Source of the DNA: Actinomycetes bacterium
GTDB taxonomy: Bacteria > Actinomycetota > Actinomycetes > Actinomycetales > Dermatophilaceae
Length of the DNA stretch: 64,000 nucleotides
Assembly (NCBI GenBank): GCA_029552065.1
Contig: JAKPEG010000021.1
Coordinates: forward strand, 1 to 64,000
Direction: 5' to 3'
Shown: positions 18,962-30,681 of the stretch, in pieces
Layout: each line of letters starts with the position of its first letter
Numbering within the stretch: position 1 is the first letter of the stretch
The notes under the pieces: generated by a model
Databases searched by the model: none
Seen by the model: only the letters and a program-made list of their open reading frames with translations
Told to the model about the DNA's origin: nothing
Program-made: the position numbers and the translations under genes

Positions 18962-20266
18962 TCAGTCCTTGGCGAAGCCGTGCCGCCTCGCGTTGTCGGC
19001 GTCGATGAACCACACGTCCGCGGTGATCTGGTCGTACCAGGGGTCGCCCGGTTCCTGGAAGCGCATCCAGGCCCGGTTGGCCTTCACCGGGTGCCCGAGG
19101 GGCATCGCGCCGTCGAAGACCGGCGCCGCCGATCCCCAGCCGTATCCCCCGTCGACGACCTCGGCGAAGGTCGAGATCTCGCGGCCGTCGTCGGTGCCGC
19201 TCGTCCACTCACCGCCCACGCCGCCCGCTGCCGCGTCGGCCTCGCCGATCACCGTGTCCGCCGAATCCGACTCGACGTCCGATTCGGGATCCGATTCGAC
19301 GTCACCGGCCGGTTCGACGACGTCCGTTTCGAGGACGGTCGCCCTTGCCGCGGGCTGCTCGGCGAGCGCGTCCCGCTCGGCCGTCATCTCGTCCAGTGCG
19401 GCCTGGTAGTCCGACTCGGCCGACGAGTCCGCCCCGAGGGCCTCCTCGTCAGCGAGCAACTCGGCCTCGTGGTCGACGCCCTCCGCCGGCTCGCTGGTCT
19501 CGACGGCCTCACTGGTCTCGACGGCCTCTACGACGGCCTCTACGACGGCCGGGTATGCCGCCGCCCCGCCATCGGCGTCCGCGTCGGACTCCGGCTCGAC
19601 GCTCGGTGCTTCCGGGGTCACCCCCGACCCTCCGTGGATCCGTGCGCGGGCGGCGGCAGCCGCCTCGTCCGCAGCCGACAGCCGCATGGGTCCCTCCGAC
19701 GGAACCCACACACCCGACCCGTCCTCGGCGCCGCCGCTCGAGTCGACGCCCGCGGCGGCGTCGTCGGTGTGGACGATGTCGACGGTGTCCACGATGTGGA
19801 CGGTGTCCTCGGCGTCGACGGTGGTCACGATGTCGACGGTGTCCTCGGCGTCGACGGACTCGGCCGGCACGTCGAGCGACTCGACGTATTCCTCACGTTC
19901 GACGGACTCGACGGAGTCGGCTGCCGGTGCGGCCCACAGCTCCTCGGCAACCGCCACCCCCGCCTCGCCCCCTCCCGGCACAGCCACCGGCACGGCGACG
20001 GCATACTCCTGGCCTTCGAGCGGAACCGGAACCGAGGCCATCCCGCCCGCGAGCCCGGCCTCGCTCACGCCCGCACCGACGGCCATCGGGCCCGCTGCCC
20101 ACCCGGACTCGACGTCCGACCCGGGACCGGGGGCAGGGAACAGCAGCGCCGTGCCCGACTGGCCGAGCGCGTCGGACTCCGCGCGCCGGCGGCGCACGAC
20201 GATCACGACGAGGAAGATGACGACGAGCGCCGCGAGGAGCAGCAGCCACGCAAGTGTGCCGGGCAT
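18962..20266 (-). CDS. Single-pass membrane protein with acidic repetitive linker and C-terminal 'sunset'-like domain
   Basis: N-terminal TM (LAWLLLLAALVVIFLVVIVVRRRR), long Asp/Glu/Ser/Val-rich repeats, C-terminal GHPVKANRAWMRFQEPGDPWYDQITADVWFIDADNARRHGFAKD. Confidence 0.65.
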   Translation of the reverse strand: MPGTLAWLLLLAALVVIFLVVIVVRRRRAESDALGQSGTALLFPAPGPGSDVESGWAAGPMAVGAGVSEAGLAGGMASVPVPLEGQEYAVAVPVAVPGGGEAGVAVAEELWAAPAADSVESVEREEYVESLDVPAESVDAEDTVDIVTTVDAEDTVHIVDTVDIVHTDDAAAGVDSSGGAEDGSGVWVPSEGPMRLSAADEAAAAARARIHGGSGVTPEAPSVEPESDADADGGAAAYPAVVEAVVEAVETSEAVETSEPAEGVDHEAELLADEEALGADSSAESDYQAALDEMTAERDALAEQPAARATVLETDVVEPAGDVESDPESDVESDSADTVIGEADAAAGGVGGEWTSGTDDGREISTFAEVVDGGYGWGSAAPVFDGAMPLGHPVKANRAWMRFQEPGDPWYDQITADVWFIDADNARRHGFAKD

Positions 20267-20363
20267 ATTCCCACCTTCGAGTTCGTGACCGAGCGCGCGG
20301 CCGCGTGCCCCGTCCGGAGGGCAAACCTACCCGTGCGCCCCTGAATCGTCCCAGAGGTGGCCT

Positions 20364-21992
20364 TCAGCCGCCCAGGAGGCCGAGCCGCGCGGCGGACATC
20401 TCACGCATCTCCACCTTGCGGACCTTGCCCGTCACCGTCATCGGGAAGTCCTCGACGATCTCGACATAGCGAGGGATCTTGTAGTGGGCGAGTTTGCCGG
20501 TGGCGAAGGCCCGCACGGCCGCGGCGTCGAGAGGCTGCGCGCCGGGCTTCATCCGGATCCACGCGCACAACTCCTCGCCGTACTTCGGGTCGGGCACCCC
20601 GATGACCTGGGCGTCGAGGACGTCCGGGTGGGTGTAGAGGAATTCCTCGATCTCGCGCGGGTAGATGTTCTCGCCGCCGCGGATGACCATGTCCTTGATC
20701 CGGCCGGTGATCTGGACGTTGCCGGCCCCGTCCATGACGGCGAGGTCTCCCGTGCGCATCCAGCCATCGACGACCGACTCGGCGGTCTTGTCGGGCTGGT
20801 TCCAATAGCCGAGCATGACCGAATAGCCCTTGGTGACGAATTCGCCGGACTCCCCGCGGTCGACGAAACGCCCCGAGGACGGGTCGATGATCCCGATCTG
20901 CAGATGCGGCATCACCCGCCCGACAGTGCCGACCTTGATGTCGAAGGAGTCGTCGGTGCGGGTCTGGGTCGAGACCGGCGAGGTCTCGGTCATCCCGTAA
21001 CAGATCGTCATCTCGTCGACCCCCGCGCTGATGAGCTTCTTCATGAGTTCGCTCGGGCAGGGTGCGCCGGCCATGATGCCGGTCCGCACGGTCGCGAGGT
21101 CGGTAACCGCCGCCTTGCCCTCGTCGATGAGCTGCCACTCGGCGACGAACATCGTCGGCACCCCATAGAGCGAGGTGCACTTCTCCTCGCGGACCACGCG
21201 CAGGGTGATGGCCGGGTCGAAGCCGGGAGCGGGGATGACCATGCACGAGCCGTGGCTCGTGGCCGCGAGGTTGCCCATGACCATGCCGAAGCAGTGGTAG
21301 AAGGGCACCGGGATGCAGATCCGGTCTTCCTCGGTGTAGTGGAGCACCTCGCCGACGTGGAAGCCGTTGTTGAGGATGTTCACGTGACTGAGCGTCGCGC
21401 CCTTGGGGAATCCCGTGGTGCCCGAGGTGTATTGGATGTTGATCGGGTCCTCGGGCGACAGCCCGGCCGCGATCACCTCCACGTCCTGCTGGCTCACCGA
21501 CTCCGCGGCCGTCCACAACGCGTCCCACGAGTCACGCCCGATGAGGACGACCGACTCGAGACTCGGCACCTCGCCGCGGACCTCCTCGATCATCCCCGCG
21601 TAGTCGCTGGTCTTGAAGGACGGTGCCGCGACGAGCATCCGGATCCCCGCCTGGTTGAGCACATACTGCAGTTCGTGGGTGCGGTAGGCCGGGTTGATGT
21701 TCACCAGGATCGCGCCGATCTTCGCGGTCGCGTATTGGACGAGGGTCCACTCGCCGCAGTTGGGTGCCCAGATCCCCACCCGGTCGCCCTTGACGATGCC
21801 CGAGCCGGCGAAGCCGCGGGCGAGTCGGTCGACATCGACCTTGAGCTGCGCATAGGTCCAACGCCGGCCGGTCGAGGCGTCGACCATGGCCTCGCGGTCC
21901 GGGAAGCGCGCGGCCGTCGCGTCGAGGTTGTCCGGGATGGTCTGGTGGAGCAGCTCGACGTCGGTCTCGCCGGTGGCGATGGACTCGCTCAT
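20364..21992 (-). CDS. Fatty-acyl-CoA synthetase / AMP-binding protein
   Basis: MSESIATGETDVELLHQTIPDNLDATAARFPDREAMVD...INIQYTSGTTGFPKGATLSHVNILNNG...YGMTETSPVS...MRTGDLAVMDGAGNVQITGRIKDMVIRGGENIYPREIEEF...VTGKVRKVEMRE. Confidence 0.93.
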   Translation of the reverse strand: MSESIATGETDVELLHQTIPDNLDATAARFPDREAMVDASTGRRWTYAQLKVDVDRLARGFAGSGIVKGDRVGIWAPNCGEWTLVQYATAKIGAILVNINPAYRTHELQYVLNQAGIRMLVAAPSFKTSDYAGMIEEVRGEVPSLESVVLIGRDSWDALWTAAESVSQQDVEVIAAGLSPEDPINIQYTSGTTGFPKGATLSHVNILNNGFHVGEVLHYTEEDRICIPVPFYHCFGMVMGNLAATSHGSCMVIPAPGFDPAITLRVVREEKCTSLYGVPTMFVAEWQLIDEGKAAVTDLATVRTGIMAGAPCPSELMKKLISAGVDEMTICYGMTETSPVSTQTRTDDSFDIKVGTVGRVMPHLQIGIIDPSSGRFVDRGESGEFVTKGYSVMLGYWNQPDKTAESVVDGWMRTGDLAVMDGAGNVQITGRIKDMVIRGGENIYPREIEEFLYTHPDVLDAQVIGVPDPKYGEELCAWIRMKPGAQPLDAAAVRAFATGKLAHYKIPRYVEIVEDFPMTVTGKVRKVEMREMSAARLGLLGG

Positions 21993-22083
21993 GTCAGGTG
22001 CCTTCCGTCCTGCGGTGGAGAGTGCTGCCAGGCATGGGCAGTCCACCCCGTCGCACCGCTGCAGCGCAACCCCCATAGGTCCC

Positions 22084-22113
22084 GTATGCCGCCTGGTGAC
22101 ACGCGCGGCATAC
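22084..22113. repeat. Inverted pair of the GTATGCC motif (intergenic hairpin)
   Basis: GTATGCCGC (22084-22092) / GCGGCATAC (22105-22113), perfect 9-bp stem, 12-nt loop; a third copy (GGCATAC) at 22198. Confidence 0.8.
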
Positions 22114-22258
22114 CGCGCCTGGGCGGCCCGCCCACGCCGCCCACGTCCGGTCGTTGGCCCGGCGCCCGGGGTGACCGAGGCGCGGACCCGAGCGGGCGGC
22201 ATACCGGCGGGGTCGCTAGCGTGTGAGCGCTCGTAGCGGCCCGTCCGAAAGGAGAGCC

Positions 22259-23599
22259 ATGCCCACGCTCGTGCGCGCCAGTCTGGACACCGGCGACACC
22301 GCATGGCTGCTCGCCGCCAGCGCCCTGGTCCTGCTCATGGCCCCGGGGCTCGCCCTCTTCTACGGCGGGATGGTCCGTTCCAAGAGCGTCCTCAACATCA
22401 TGATGATGACGGTCGGCGCGCTCGCGGTGGTCAGCGTGGTGTGGACGCTCGTCGGCTATTCGCTCGCCTTCGGCGACGACCTCGGCGGTGGTCTGCTCGG
22501 CAATCCCTGGCAATACGCCGGACTGGGACAGCTGCTCGATCCCGCGAGCAACGGCAGTTCGACCGTGCCGGTCATCCTCTTCGCCGTCTTCCAGGGGCTC
22601 TTCTGCGTGATCACCGGGGCACTGGTCTCCGGGGCGATCGCCGACCGGGCGCGCTTCGGCGCGTGGCTGGTCTTCGTGTCGGCCTGGACGTTGCTCGTCT
22701 ACGCCCCGATCGCGCACTGGATCTTCGATTTCTCGTCCGGCAGCCACGTGGGCGGATGGCTGGCCAACCAGGTCGGTGTCATCGACTTCGCCGGCGGAAC
22801 CGCCGTCGAGATCTGCTCGGGTGCATCCGGGCTGGCTGTCGCGCTCGTTCTGGGCCGTCGGGTGGGTTTCGGCCGCGACCCCATGCGCCCGCACAACCTG
22901 CCCCTCGTCATGCTCGGAGCCGGGCTGCTGTGGTTCGGCTGGTACGGCTTCAACGCCGGTTCGGCGTTGGGCGCCAACCAGAAGGCCGCGGTCGTCTTCG
23001 TCACGACGAGCCTGGCCGGGGCCGCCGGCATCCTCGGCTGGCTGCTCCTCGAGCGACGCCGCGACGGCAAGGCCACCTCGCTGGGCGCGGCGTCGGGGAT
23101 GGTCGCCGGGCTCGTCGCCATCACCCCCTCGTGCGGCTCCCTCTCGCCGATCGGCGCCCTCGTCATGGGCTTCGTCGCCGGCGTCGTCTGCAGCGCTGCG
23201 GTGGGCCTCAAGTACCGCTTCGGCTACGACGACTCGCTCGACGTCGTGGGCGTCCACCTCGTCGGCGGGCTCGTCGGCACGCTCGGGATCGGACTGCTCG
23301 CGACCGCGGCGGCCCCGACCGGAGTCGACGGTCTCTTCTACGGTGGCGGCTTCGCCCAGCTGGGCCGCCAGCTCGTGGGCGCCGGCGTCGTGCTCGTCTA
23401 CGCCTTTGCCCTGTCCGCTGCCCTCGCGTATGCCGTGCACCGCACGATGGGCTTCCGGGTCGTTCGCGAGCACGAGGTGAGCGGCGTCGACCTGCAGATC
23501 CACGGCGAGACGGCATACGACTTCCACACCGTGAGCGGCGGGCGCGTGGGCGGCCACGGGATCCTGCGCCAGATCACCCACCCCGATGAGGAGGACTGA
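22259..23599 (+). CDS. amtB: Ammonium transporter
   Basis: LDTGDTAWLLAASALVLLMAPGLALFYGGMVRSKSVLNIMMM...DFAGGTAVEICSGASGLAVALVLGRR; Amt family. Confidence 0.95.
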   Translation: MPTLVRASLDTGDTAWLLAASALVLLMAPGLALFYGGMVRSKSVLNIMMMTVGALAVVSVVWTLVGYSLAFGDDLGGGLLGNPWQYAGLGQLLDPASNGSSTVPVILFAVFQGLFCVITGALVSGAIADRARFGAWLVFVSAWTLLVYAPIAHWIFDFSSGSHVGGWLANQVGVIDFAGGTAVEICSGASGLAVALVLGRRVGFGRDPMRPHNLPLVMLGAGLLWFGWYGFNAGSALGANQKAAVVFVTTSLAGAAGILGWLLLERRRDGKATSLGAASGMVAGLVAITPSCGSLSPIGALVMGFVAGVVCSAAVGLKYRFGYDDSLDVVGVHLVGGLVGTLGIGLLATAAAPTGVDGLFYGGGFAQLGRQLVGAGVVLVYAFALSAALAYAVHRTMGFRVVREHEVSGVDLQIHGETAYDFHTVSGGRVGGHGILRQITHPDEED

Positions 23600-25278
<1,679 letters not shown>

Positions 25279-25288
25279 CGGCGGGACC

Positions 25289-27007
25289 TCAGATGACCTC
25301 GACCGCTGGGTAGGTCGGCTGCCACATCCGGGTGTAGATGTCGTCGATGGGGTCGGTGAGCGGCGCCCGGGCGACCCCCTCCTCGGCCGCCGCGGCGGCC
25401 ACCGCGAGCGCGACGTGGGCCGAGACCGGGCGAAGGTCGGCCATCGAGGGCAGCAACGAGGCCCCCGGGCGATAGGCGTTGACCCGTCGGGCGAGGGCTT
25501 CGGCGGCAGCCGCGATCATCGCGTCGGTGATCCGGCTGGCCCGGCAGGCGGCGACCCCGAGCCCGAGCCCCGGGAAGATGAGGGCGTTGTTGGCCTGGGC
25601 GATGAAGTGCCGGACCTCGCGGTGGTCCACCGGGTCGAACGGGCTGCCCGTGGCGACGAGCGCGCGCCCGTCGGTCCAGTCGATGAGGTCCGCCGGCGTC
25701 GCCTCGGCCCGTGACGTGGGATTGGACAGCGGCATGATGATCGGCCGCTCGCAGTGGGCGGCCATCTCCTTGACGATCGCCTTGGTGAAGGCGCCGCCCA
25801 TCGTCGAGGTCCCGATGAGGATCGTCGGGTGGGCGTTGCGCACGACGTCGCCCAGGCTCACGCCGCGGGCTGTCCCGTCGGCGAGGGTCCAGCCGTCGAT
25901 CTCGGAACGGGGGCGGGCATAGGGCCGCTGGAACTCGCGCAGGCGGAGCTCGTCGTCGACGAACAGCCCCCGGCTGCCCAGGGCGTAGAACTGGGCGACG
26001 GCCTCCTCGCGCGGCATTCCCTGGCGCACGAGGGTGTCGCGCAGGAGGTCGGCGATGCCGATGCCGGCCGTCCCGCCGCCGAAGATGACGATCCGGTGGT
26101 CTCGCAACGGCATACCGGTGACGTCTGCCCCCGCCAGGACGGCGGCGAGCGCGACCGCGGCGGTCCCCTGGATGTCGTCGTTGAACGTGCAGTGGGTATG
26201 CCGGTACTTCTCAAGGATGCGGTGCGCGTTGCTCGCACCGAAGTCCTCCCAGTGGAGCATCGCATGCGGGAAGAGTTTCGTCGCGGTCTTCACGAAGCGG
26301 TCGACGAAGGCGTCGTAGCGTTCGCCGCGGACCCGGGCATGCCGCTCGCCGAGGTAGAGGTCGCTGTTGAGCAGGCCGAGGTTGTCGGTGCCCACGTCGA
26401 TCATCACCGGCATCACCCGACCCGGATGCACCCCGGCGGCCGCGGTGTAGACCGAGAGCTTGCCGATGGCGATCTCGATGCCCCCCACGCCCTGGTCGCC
26501 GATCCCGAGGATGCCCTCGGCGTCGGTCGCGACGATGAGGTCGACGTCGTCGGCGCCCAGGCCGTGGTCGAGCAACGACTGCTCGATGTCCTCCGGGCGG
26601 TCAATGGAGACGAACACCCCACGGGGACGGTGGTATTCGACCGAGAAGCGCTCGATCACCTCCCCGATCGTCGGGGTGTAGATGATCGGGAGCATCTCCT
26701 CGATGTGGTCGGCGAGCAGCCGGTAGAAGAGCACCTCGTTGCGGTCGCGCAGGCTCGCGAGGTAGTTGTGCTTGGCGAACGGGGTCTTGGCCGACTGATA
26801 CTGCTGGTAGACCCGACGCACCTGGTTGCCCATGGGCGTGACCTCGCTGGGCATGAGGCCGACGAGCCCGAGATAGCGGCGTTCCTGGACGGTGAAGGCC
26901 GTGCCGCGGTTGGTCATCGGATTGGACAGCACCGCGCGCCCGCGCGCCGAGATGCGGATGGGTGCGTCGCGGCGGGTCGTGTCGAGTTCGTAGTCCTCGT
27001 TGATCAT
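25289..27007 (-). CDS. NAD-dependent malic enzyme
   Basis: LLADHIEEMLPIIYTPTIGEVIERFSVEYHRPRGVFVSI ... DIQGTAAVALAAVLAGA ... IVIFGGGTAGIGIADLL; 572 aa. Confidence 0.95.
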   Translation of the reverse strand: MINEDYELDTTRRDAPIRISARGRAVLSNPMTNRGTAFTVQERRYLGLVGLMPSEVTPMGNQVRRVYQQYQSAKTPFAKHNYLASLRDRNEVLFYRLLADHIEEMLPIIYTPTIGEVIERFSVEYHRPRGVFVSIDRPEDIEQSLLDHGLGADDVDLIVATDAEGILGIGDQGVGGIEIAIGKLSVYTAAAGVHPGRVMPVMIDVGTDNLGLLNSDLYLGERHARVRGERYDAFVDRFVKTATKLFPHAMLHWEDFGASNAHRILEKYRHTHCTFNDDIQGTAAVALAAVLAGADVTGMPLRDHRIVIFGGGTAGIGIADLLRDTLVRQGMPREEAVAQFYALGSRGLFVDDELRLREFQRPYARPRSEIDGWTLADGTARGVSLGDVVRNAHPTILIGTSTMGGAFTKAIVKEMAAHCERPIIMPLSNPTSRAEATPADLIDWTDGRALVATGSPFDPVDHREVRHFIAQANNALIFPGLGLGVAACRASRITDAMIAAAAEALARRVNAYRPGASLLPSMADLRPVSAHVALAVAAAAAEEGVARAPLTDPIDDIYTRMWQPTYPAVEVI

Positions 27008-27034
27008 CGGGCCTCCCAGGGGCTGGCGCTCACT

Positions 27035-28513
27035 CTAGAGCCGCCCGACCACCGCCGTGAGCAGGGTCGCGCGCAACGGCGGCGGGCAGGCGGCCAGGAG
27101 CGCGTGGATGGGGGCCATCCGCTCGGGCATCCGTAGCCCGGCCTCACCCGTTGACGCGTCCGCGCCCGCCGCGAGCCCGGCGGCGGCGAGGAGTCCGGCA
27201 AGGGTCGGCTCGTCCAGCCGGGCGGGCTCGAGCGACCCGAGCAGCCCGGCGAGGCCGGGGTCCACCGTGACCGGACCAGCCGCCCGGGCGGCCTCGACCG
27301 AGGCACGCAGGGCATCGACGAAGTCCGGCACGTGGGCGGCCGTCGCCGCCGAGAGGCTCAGGTGCAGGCTCGCCGGACCGCCCCGGAAGGGCAGCTGCGG
27401 TTGGGCGAACCACCCGCGGGTGAGCAACTCGTCGACCACCGTGTAGGGGTCGCAGGACTCGTCGGTGGCGACCGCGAGCAGGGTCGAGTCCGGGGGCGCG
27501 AGCACCCGAATCCCGGGTATGCCGTCCACGGCGGCGGCGATCTCCAGCGTGGCCGTGCGCGCGGTCCGGGCGAGGGCGGCATAGCCGGGGCCACCGAAGG
27601 AGCGGATGGTCGCCCAGGCCGCCGCCAGTGGTCCACCGGACTTGGTCGACTGAAGGGTGGCGTTGACGACGCCGTAGCCGGGCCAGTCGGCGGTCGCCCA
27701 GAACTGGCTGGCTCTCAGCAGCCCCGACCGGTGGACGAGCACGGAGACGCCCTTGGGGGTGTAGCCGTACTTGTGCACGTCGGCCGAGATGCTCGTCACC
27801 CCGGGCACGGCGAAGCTCCACGCCGGTGTGCTCGCGGCCTCCGCGCCTCCCGCGCCGCCCGCGCCGTCGAGGAAGGGCAGCACCCAGCCCCCGATGCAGG
27901 CGTCGACATGGCAGCGGATGTCCCGCTCCGCGGCAGCCGCCGCGATCGGCCCCACCGGGTCGACGACACCGTGGGCATAGGACGGGGCGCTCACCGCGAC
28001 GAGGACGGTCCGGTCGGTGAACGCCGCCGCCATCGCCGCCGGATCGGCGCGGAAGGTCGTCGGGTCGACGTCGACGAGGACGAGCTCGAGTCCGAACAGG
28101 TGGGCCGCCTTGTGGAAGGCCGCGTGGATCGTCGTGGGCGCGACGAGCTGGGGACGGTCGAGGTCCGGGCGGGCGTCGCGGGCGGCGAGGACCGCCAGCA
28201 GGCAGGACTCCGTGCCGCCCGAGGTGACCGTGCCGGCACACCCGTCGGGCGCGTCGAGCAGGCGCGCGGCGAAGCCGACGACCTCGCGCTCCATCGCGGC
28301 GAGCGAGGGGAAGGCCGTCGGGTCCAGGCCGTTGCTGCCCGCGTATGCCGCGAGCGCCTCACGCGCGAGTGCGTCGACCTCGGGGTGGCCGGAGTCGTAG
28401 ACGTAGGCGAGCGTGCGCCCGCCATGGGTCGGCAGGTCGCCGGAGCCCAGGGCGACCAGGGCCGCGCGGACCTCGTCCGCGGCAACGGCTTCGGGTAGGT
28501 CTCGAAGGGTCAT
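27035..28513 (-). CDS. PLP-dependent aspartate aminotransferase-fold / group II decarboxylase-like (sphingosine-1-phosphate-lyase-like) protein
   Basis: GTVTSGGTESCLLAVLAARDA...ISADVHKYGYTPKGVSVLVHRS (PLP lysine motif DxHKY). Confidence 0.85.
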   Translation of the reverse strand: MTLRDLPEAVAADEVRAALVALGSGDLPTHGGRTLAYVYDSGHPEVDALAREALAAYAGSNGLDPTAFPSLAAMEREVVGFAARLLDAPDGCAGTVTSGGTESCLLAVLAARDARPDLDRPQLVAPTTIHAAFHKAAHLFGLELVLVDVDPTTFRADPAAMAAAFTDRTVLVAVSAPSYAHGVVDPVGPIAAAAAERDIRCHVDACIGGWVLPFLDGAGGAGGAEAASTPAWSFAVPGVTSISADVHKYGYTPKGVSVLVHRSGLLRASQFWATADWPGYGVVNATLQSTKSGGPLAAAWATIRSFGGPGYAALARTARTATLEIAAAVDGIPGIRVLAPPDSTLLAVATDESCDPYTVVDELLTRGWFAQPQLPFRGGPASLHLSLSAATAAHVPDFVDALRASVEAARAAGPVTVDPGLAGLLGSLEPARLDEPTLAGLLAAAGLAAGADASTGEAGLRMPERMAPIHALLAACPPPLRATLLTAVVGRL

Positions 28514-28520
28514 CAGTGGA

Positions 28521-29894
28521 TCACGTCCCCGGGCCGTGGATGGCGTTCCCGCGCGGCAACGAGCCATAGCCGCGCAGGAGGAGCAGGGAGAGCAGGACGA
28601 GCACGGCCGGCACTGCGGAGAAGCCGAGCGTGATCGCCGTGACGGCCGAATCAGGTTGGGCCGCATCGGATCCCGTGGACGAGATATAGCCCCCGGCGGC
28701 GAGGACGAGCCCGTAGACGAAGGGCCCGAGCGCCATGCCCAAGGTTTCGCCGGCGGTCCACACGCCGGTGAAAACCCCGACCCGGTTCTCCCCCGAACGG
28801 CGAGCGTCCTCGGCTGCGACGTCGGGGAGCATCGCGAGCGGGAAGAGCTGGGCCCCGGCATAGCCGATGCCCACGAGGGCGACCGCGAGGAAGACGAGCG
28901 CCGTGGGCAGGCTGCGCGCCGCCACGAGCAGGACCGCCCCCGCGGCGAAGAGGACCGTCGCCACCGCGTAGCCGCCCTTCTTGCCCAACCCCCGGGCGAG
29001 GCGCTGCCAGGCGGGCGTGCAGACGAGCGCCGGGCCGACGAAGCAGACGAACAGGATCGACCCGGCCCCGGGATCGTGCAGGACGTGGCGCGCGACATAG
29101 TCGACGCCGGCGAGCATCGCCCCCGTCGCGAGCGCCTGGAGGACGAACGTCGCGAGCAGCGCGCGGAAGTCCGAGTGGTGGGCGACGAGGTCGAGCTGTC
29201 GGCGCAGCCCCTCGTCGCCCGCCCGGACCGTGCTCGCCGGCGCACCCCGCGTCCCTCGCCACGCGCCGAGCGCGCCGACCGCGATGAGCAGAGCGACGAA
29301 CAGGCCCATCGCGGCATACCCGCGTTCGGGCCCCACCGTGTTGCGGACGACGGGGGCGAGCCCACCGCTCACGAGGATCGCGAGGGCGAGCACGGCCACC
29401 CGCCAGGTCATGATCCGGGTGCGCTGGCCGGGGTCGTCGGTGAGCTCCGCGGGCAGTGCGACAAAGGGCACCTGGAAGAACGCGTATGCCGTCGCGCAGG
29501 CGAGGAAAAGCACGGCCACCCAGGTGACCGCGAGCCCCTGGGGCGCGGCCGGCCCGGCGAACAGGAGCGCGAAACACACGGCAAGCGCGAGCCCGGCGCG
29601 CAGGAGGAACGGGCGACGAGGGCCGTCGCGATGGTGGCTGCGGTCGCTGATCCGGCCGGCGACGGGGTTGAGCACGACGTCCCACGCCTTGGGCACGAAG
29701 ACGAGGACGCCGGCGAGGGCCGCCGACACCCCGAGCCGCTCGGTGAGGTAGGGCAGGAGCATGAGCCCGGGAACGGTGCCGAAAGACCCGGTCGCCACCC
29801 CGCCGAGCGCGTAGCCACGGACCACCCGCCCGGGAAGCGCTCGGCTTCCGACGTCGCCGGCGCTCTCCGGCGGGATGGGGTCGGGCATGGGCAC
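28521..29894 (-). CDS. MFS transporter (GPH sugar:cation symporter-like)
   Basis: VPKAWDVVLNPVAGRISDRSHHRDGPRRPFLLRAGLALAV...; 12 TM-like organisation. Confidence 0.85.
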   Translation of the reverse strand: MPMPDPIPPESAGDVGSRALPGRVVRGYALGGVATGSFGTVPGLMLLPYLTERLGVSAALAGVLVFVPKAWDVVLNPVAGRISDRSHHRDGPRRPFLLRAGLALAVCFALLFAGPAAPQGLAVTWVAVLFLACATAYAFFQVPFVALPAELTDDPGQRTRIMTWRVAVLALAILVSGGLAPVVRNTVGPERGYAAMGLFVALLIAVGALGAWRGTRGAPASTVRAGDEGLRRQLDLVAHHSDFRALLATFVLQALATGAMLAGVDYVARHVLHDPGAGSILFVCFVGPALVCTPAWQRLARGLGKKGGYAVATVLFAAGAVLLVAARSLPTALVFLAVALVGIGYAGAQLFPLAMLPDVAAEDARRSGENRVGVFTGVWTAGETLGMALGPFVYGLVLAAGGYISSTGSDAAQPDSAVTAITLGFSAVPAVLVLLSLLLLRGYGSLPRGNAIHGPGT

Positions 29895-29937
29895 TCAGCG
29901 TAGGGTCGTCGTCCCGCCGACGGGAGCCCCCGGGTTC

Positions 29938-30681
29938 TCAGTCGGCGTCGATCTCGAGACCCAGCTGCTCGACCGGCACCCGCAGGTCGGCCAGGGCGGC
30001 GTGGGCCCCGACGAGCAGGGCGTTGGGCTGGTCGACCCGTTCGACCCATTCCCGCGCTGCCGAGGGGCTCTTGCCGAAGGCGATGTGCCGGGCGAGCAGC
30101 CGCCGAAGCCGCTCGTCCTCGGCGAGTTCGACGAACCAGACCTGCACCATGCACGACCGCGCGCGGCACCAGTCGCCATCCGGCAGCAGCAGGTAGTTGC
30201 CCTCGGTGACGACCAGGCGCGCGTCGGGGCCGATCCGGACGGCTTCGGGCACGGGCTCCTCGATCGTCCGGTCGAAGCCGGGCGCGGTGACGGCATCGTC
30301 GGTGCCGGTCACGCGGGCGAGGGTCGCGGCATACCCCGCGGCGTCGAAGGTGTCCGGCGCTCCCATCCGGTCGCGGCGGCCGAGCGCGCGCAGCCTCGCC
30401 TGGGGCAGGTGGAAGCCGTCCATCGGCAGGTATGCCGTCCGCCCACCTTCCCCGCTGCCGTCGGGTCCGGGCCGGTCGAGCCGGGTGACGAGCGCCCGCG
30501 CGAGCGTGGACTTGCCGGCGCCCGGCATACCGGCGATGCCGAGGACCACGCGACGGCCCGGGCGGACGAGGGCCCGGGCCCGGGCGGCGAGCACGTCGAG
30601 GTCCGAGCGGGCCCGTGCCACGGTCGGCTCGCCGGGCGCCGCGGTCGGCTCGCCCCGCGCCGCCGTCGGTTCGGTGCTCAC
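29938..30681 (-). CDS. Nucleoside/nucleotide kinase family protein (uridine/pantothenate-kinase-like P-loop kinase)
   Basis: VLGIAGMPGAGKSTLARALVTRLD (Walker A), YLPMDGFHLPQARLRALGRRDRMGAPDTFDAAGY, VVTEGNYLLLPDGDW. GTG start. Confidence 0.85.
   Translation of the reverse strand: MSTEPTAARGEPTAAPGEPTVARARSDLDVLAARARALVRPGRRVVLGIAGMPGAGKSTLARALVTRLDRPGPDGSGEGGRTAYLPMDGFHLPQARLRALGRRDRMGAPDTFDAAGYAATLARVTGTDDAVTAPGFDRTIEEPVPEAVRIGPDARLVVTEGNYLLLPDGDWCRARSCMVQVWFVELAEDERLRRLLARHIAFGKSPSAAREWVERVDQPNALLVGAHAALADLRVPVEQLGLEIDAD

Noticed and set aside
25289-29894. Possible operon linking malic enzyme, PLP decarboxylase and MFS transporter as a new pathway
   Set aside because: Only the PLP enzyme and MFS genes are plausibly coupled; no sequence-level evidence ties malic enzyme in.
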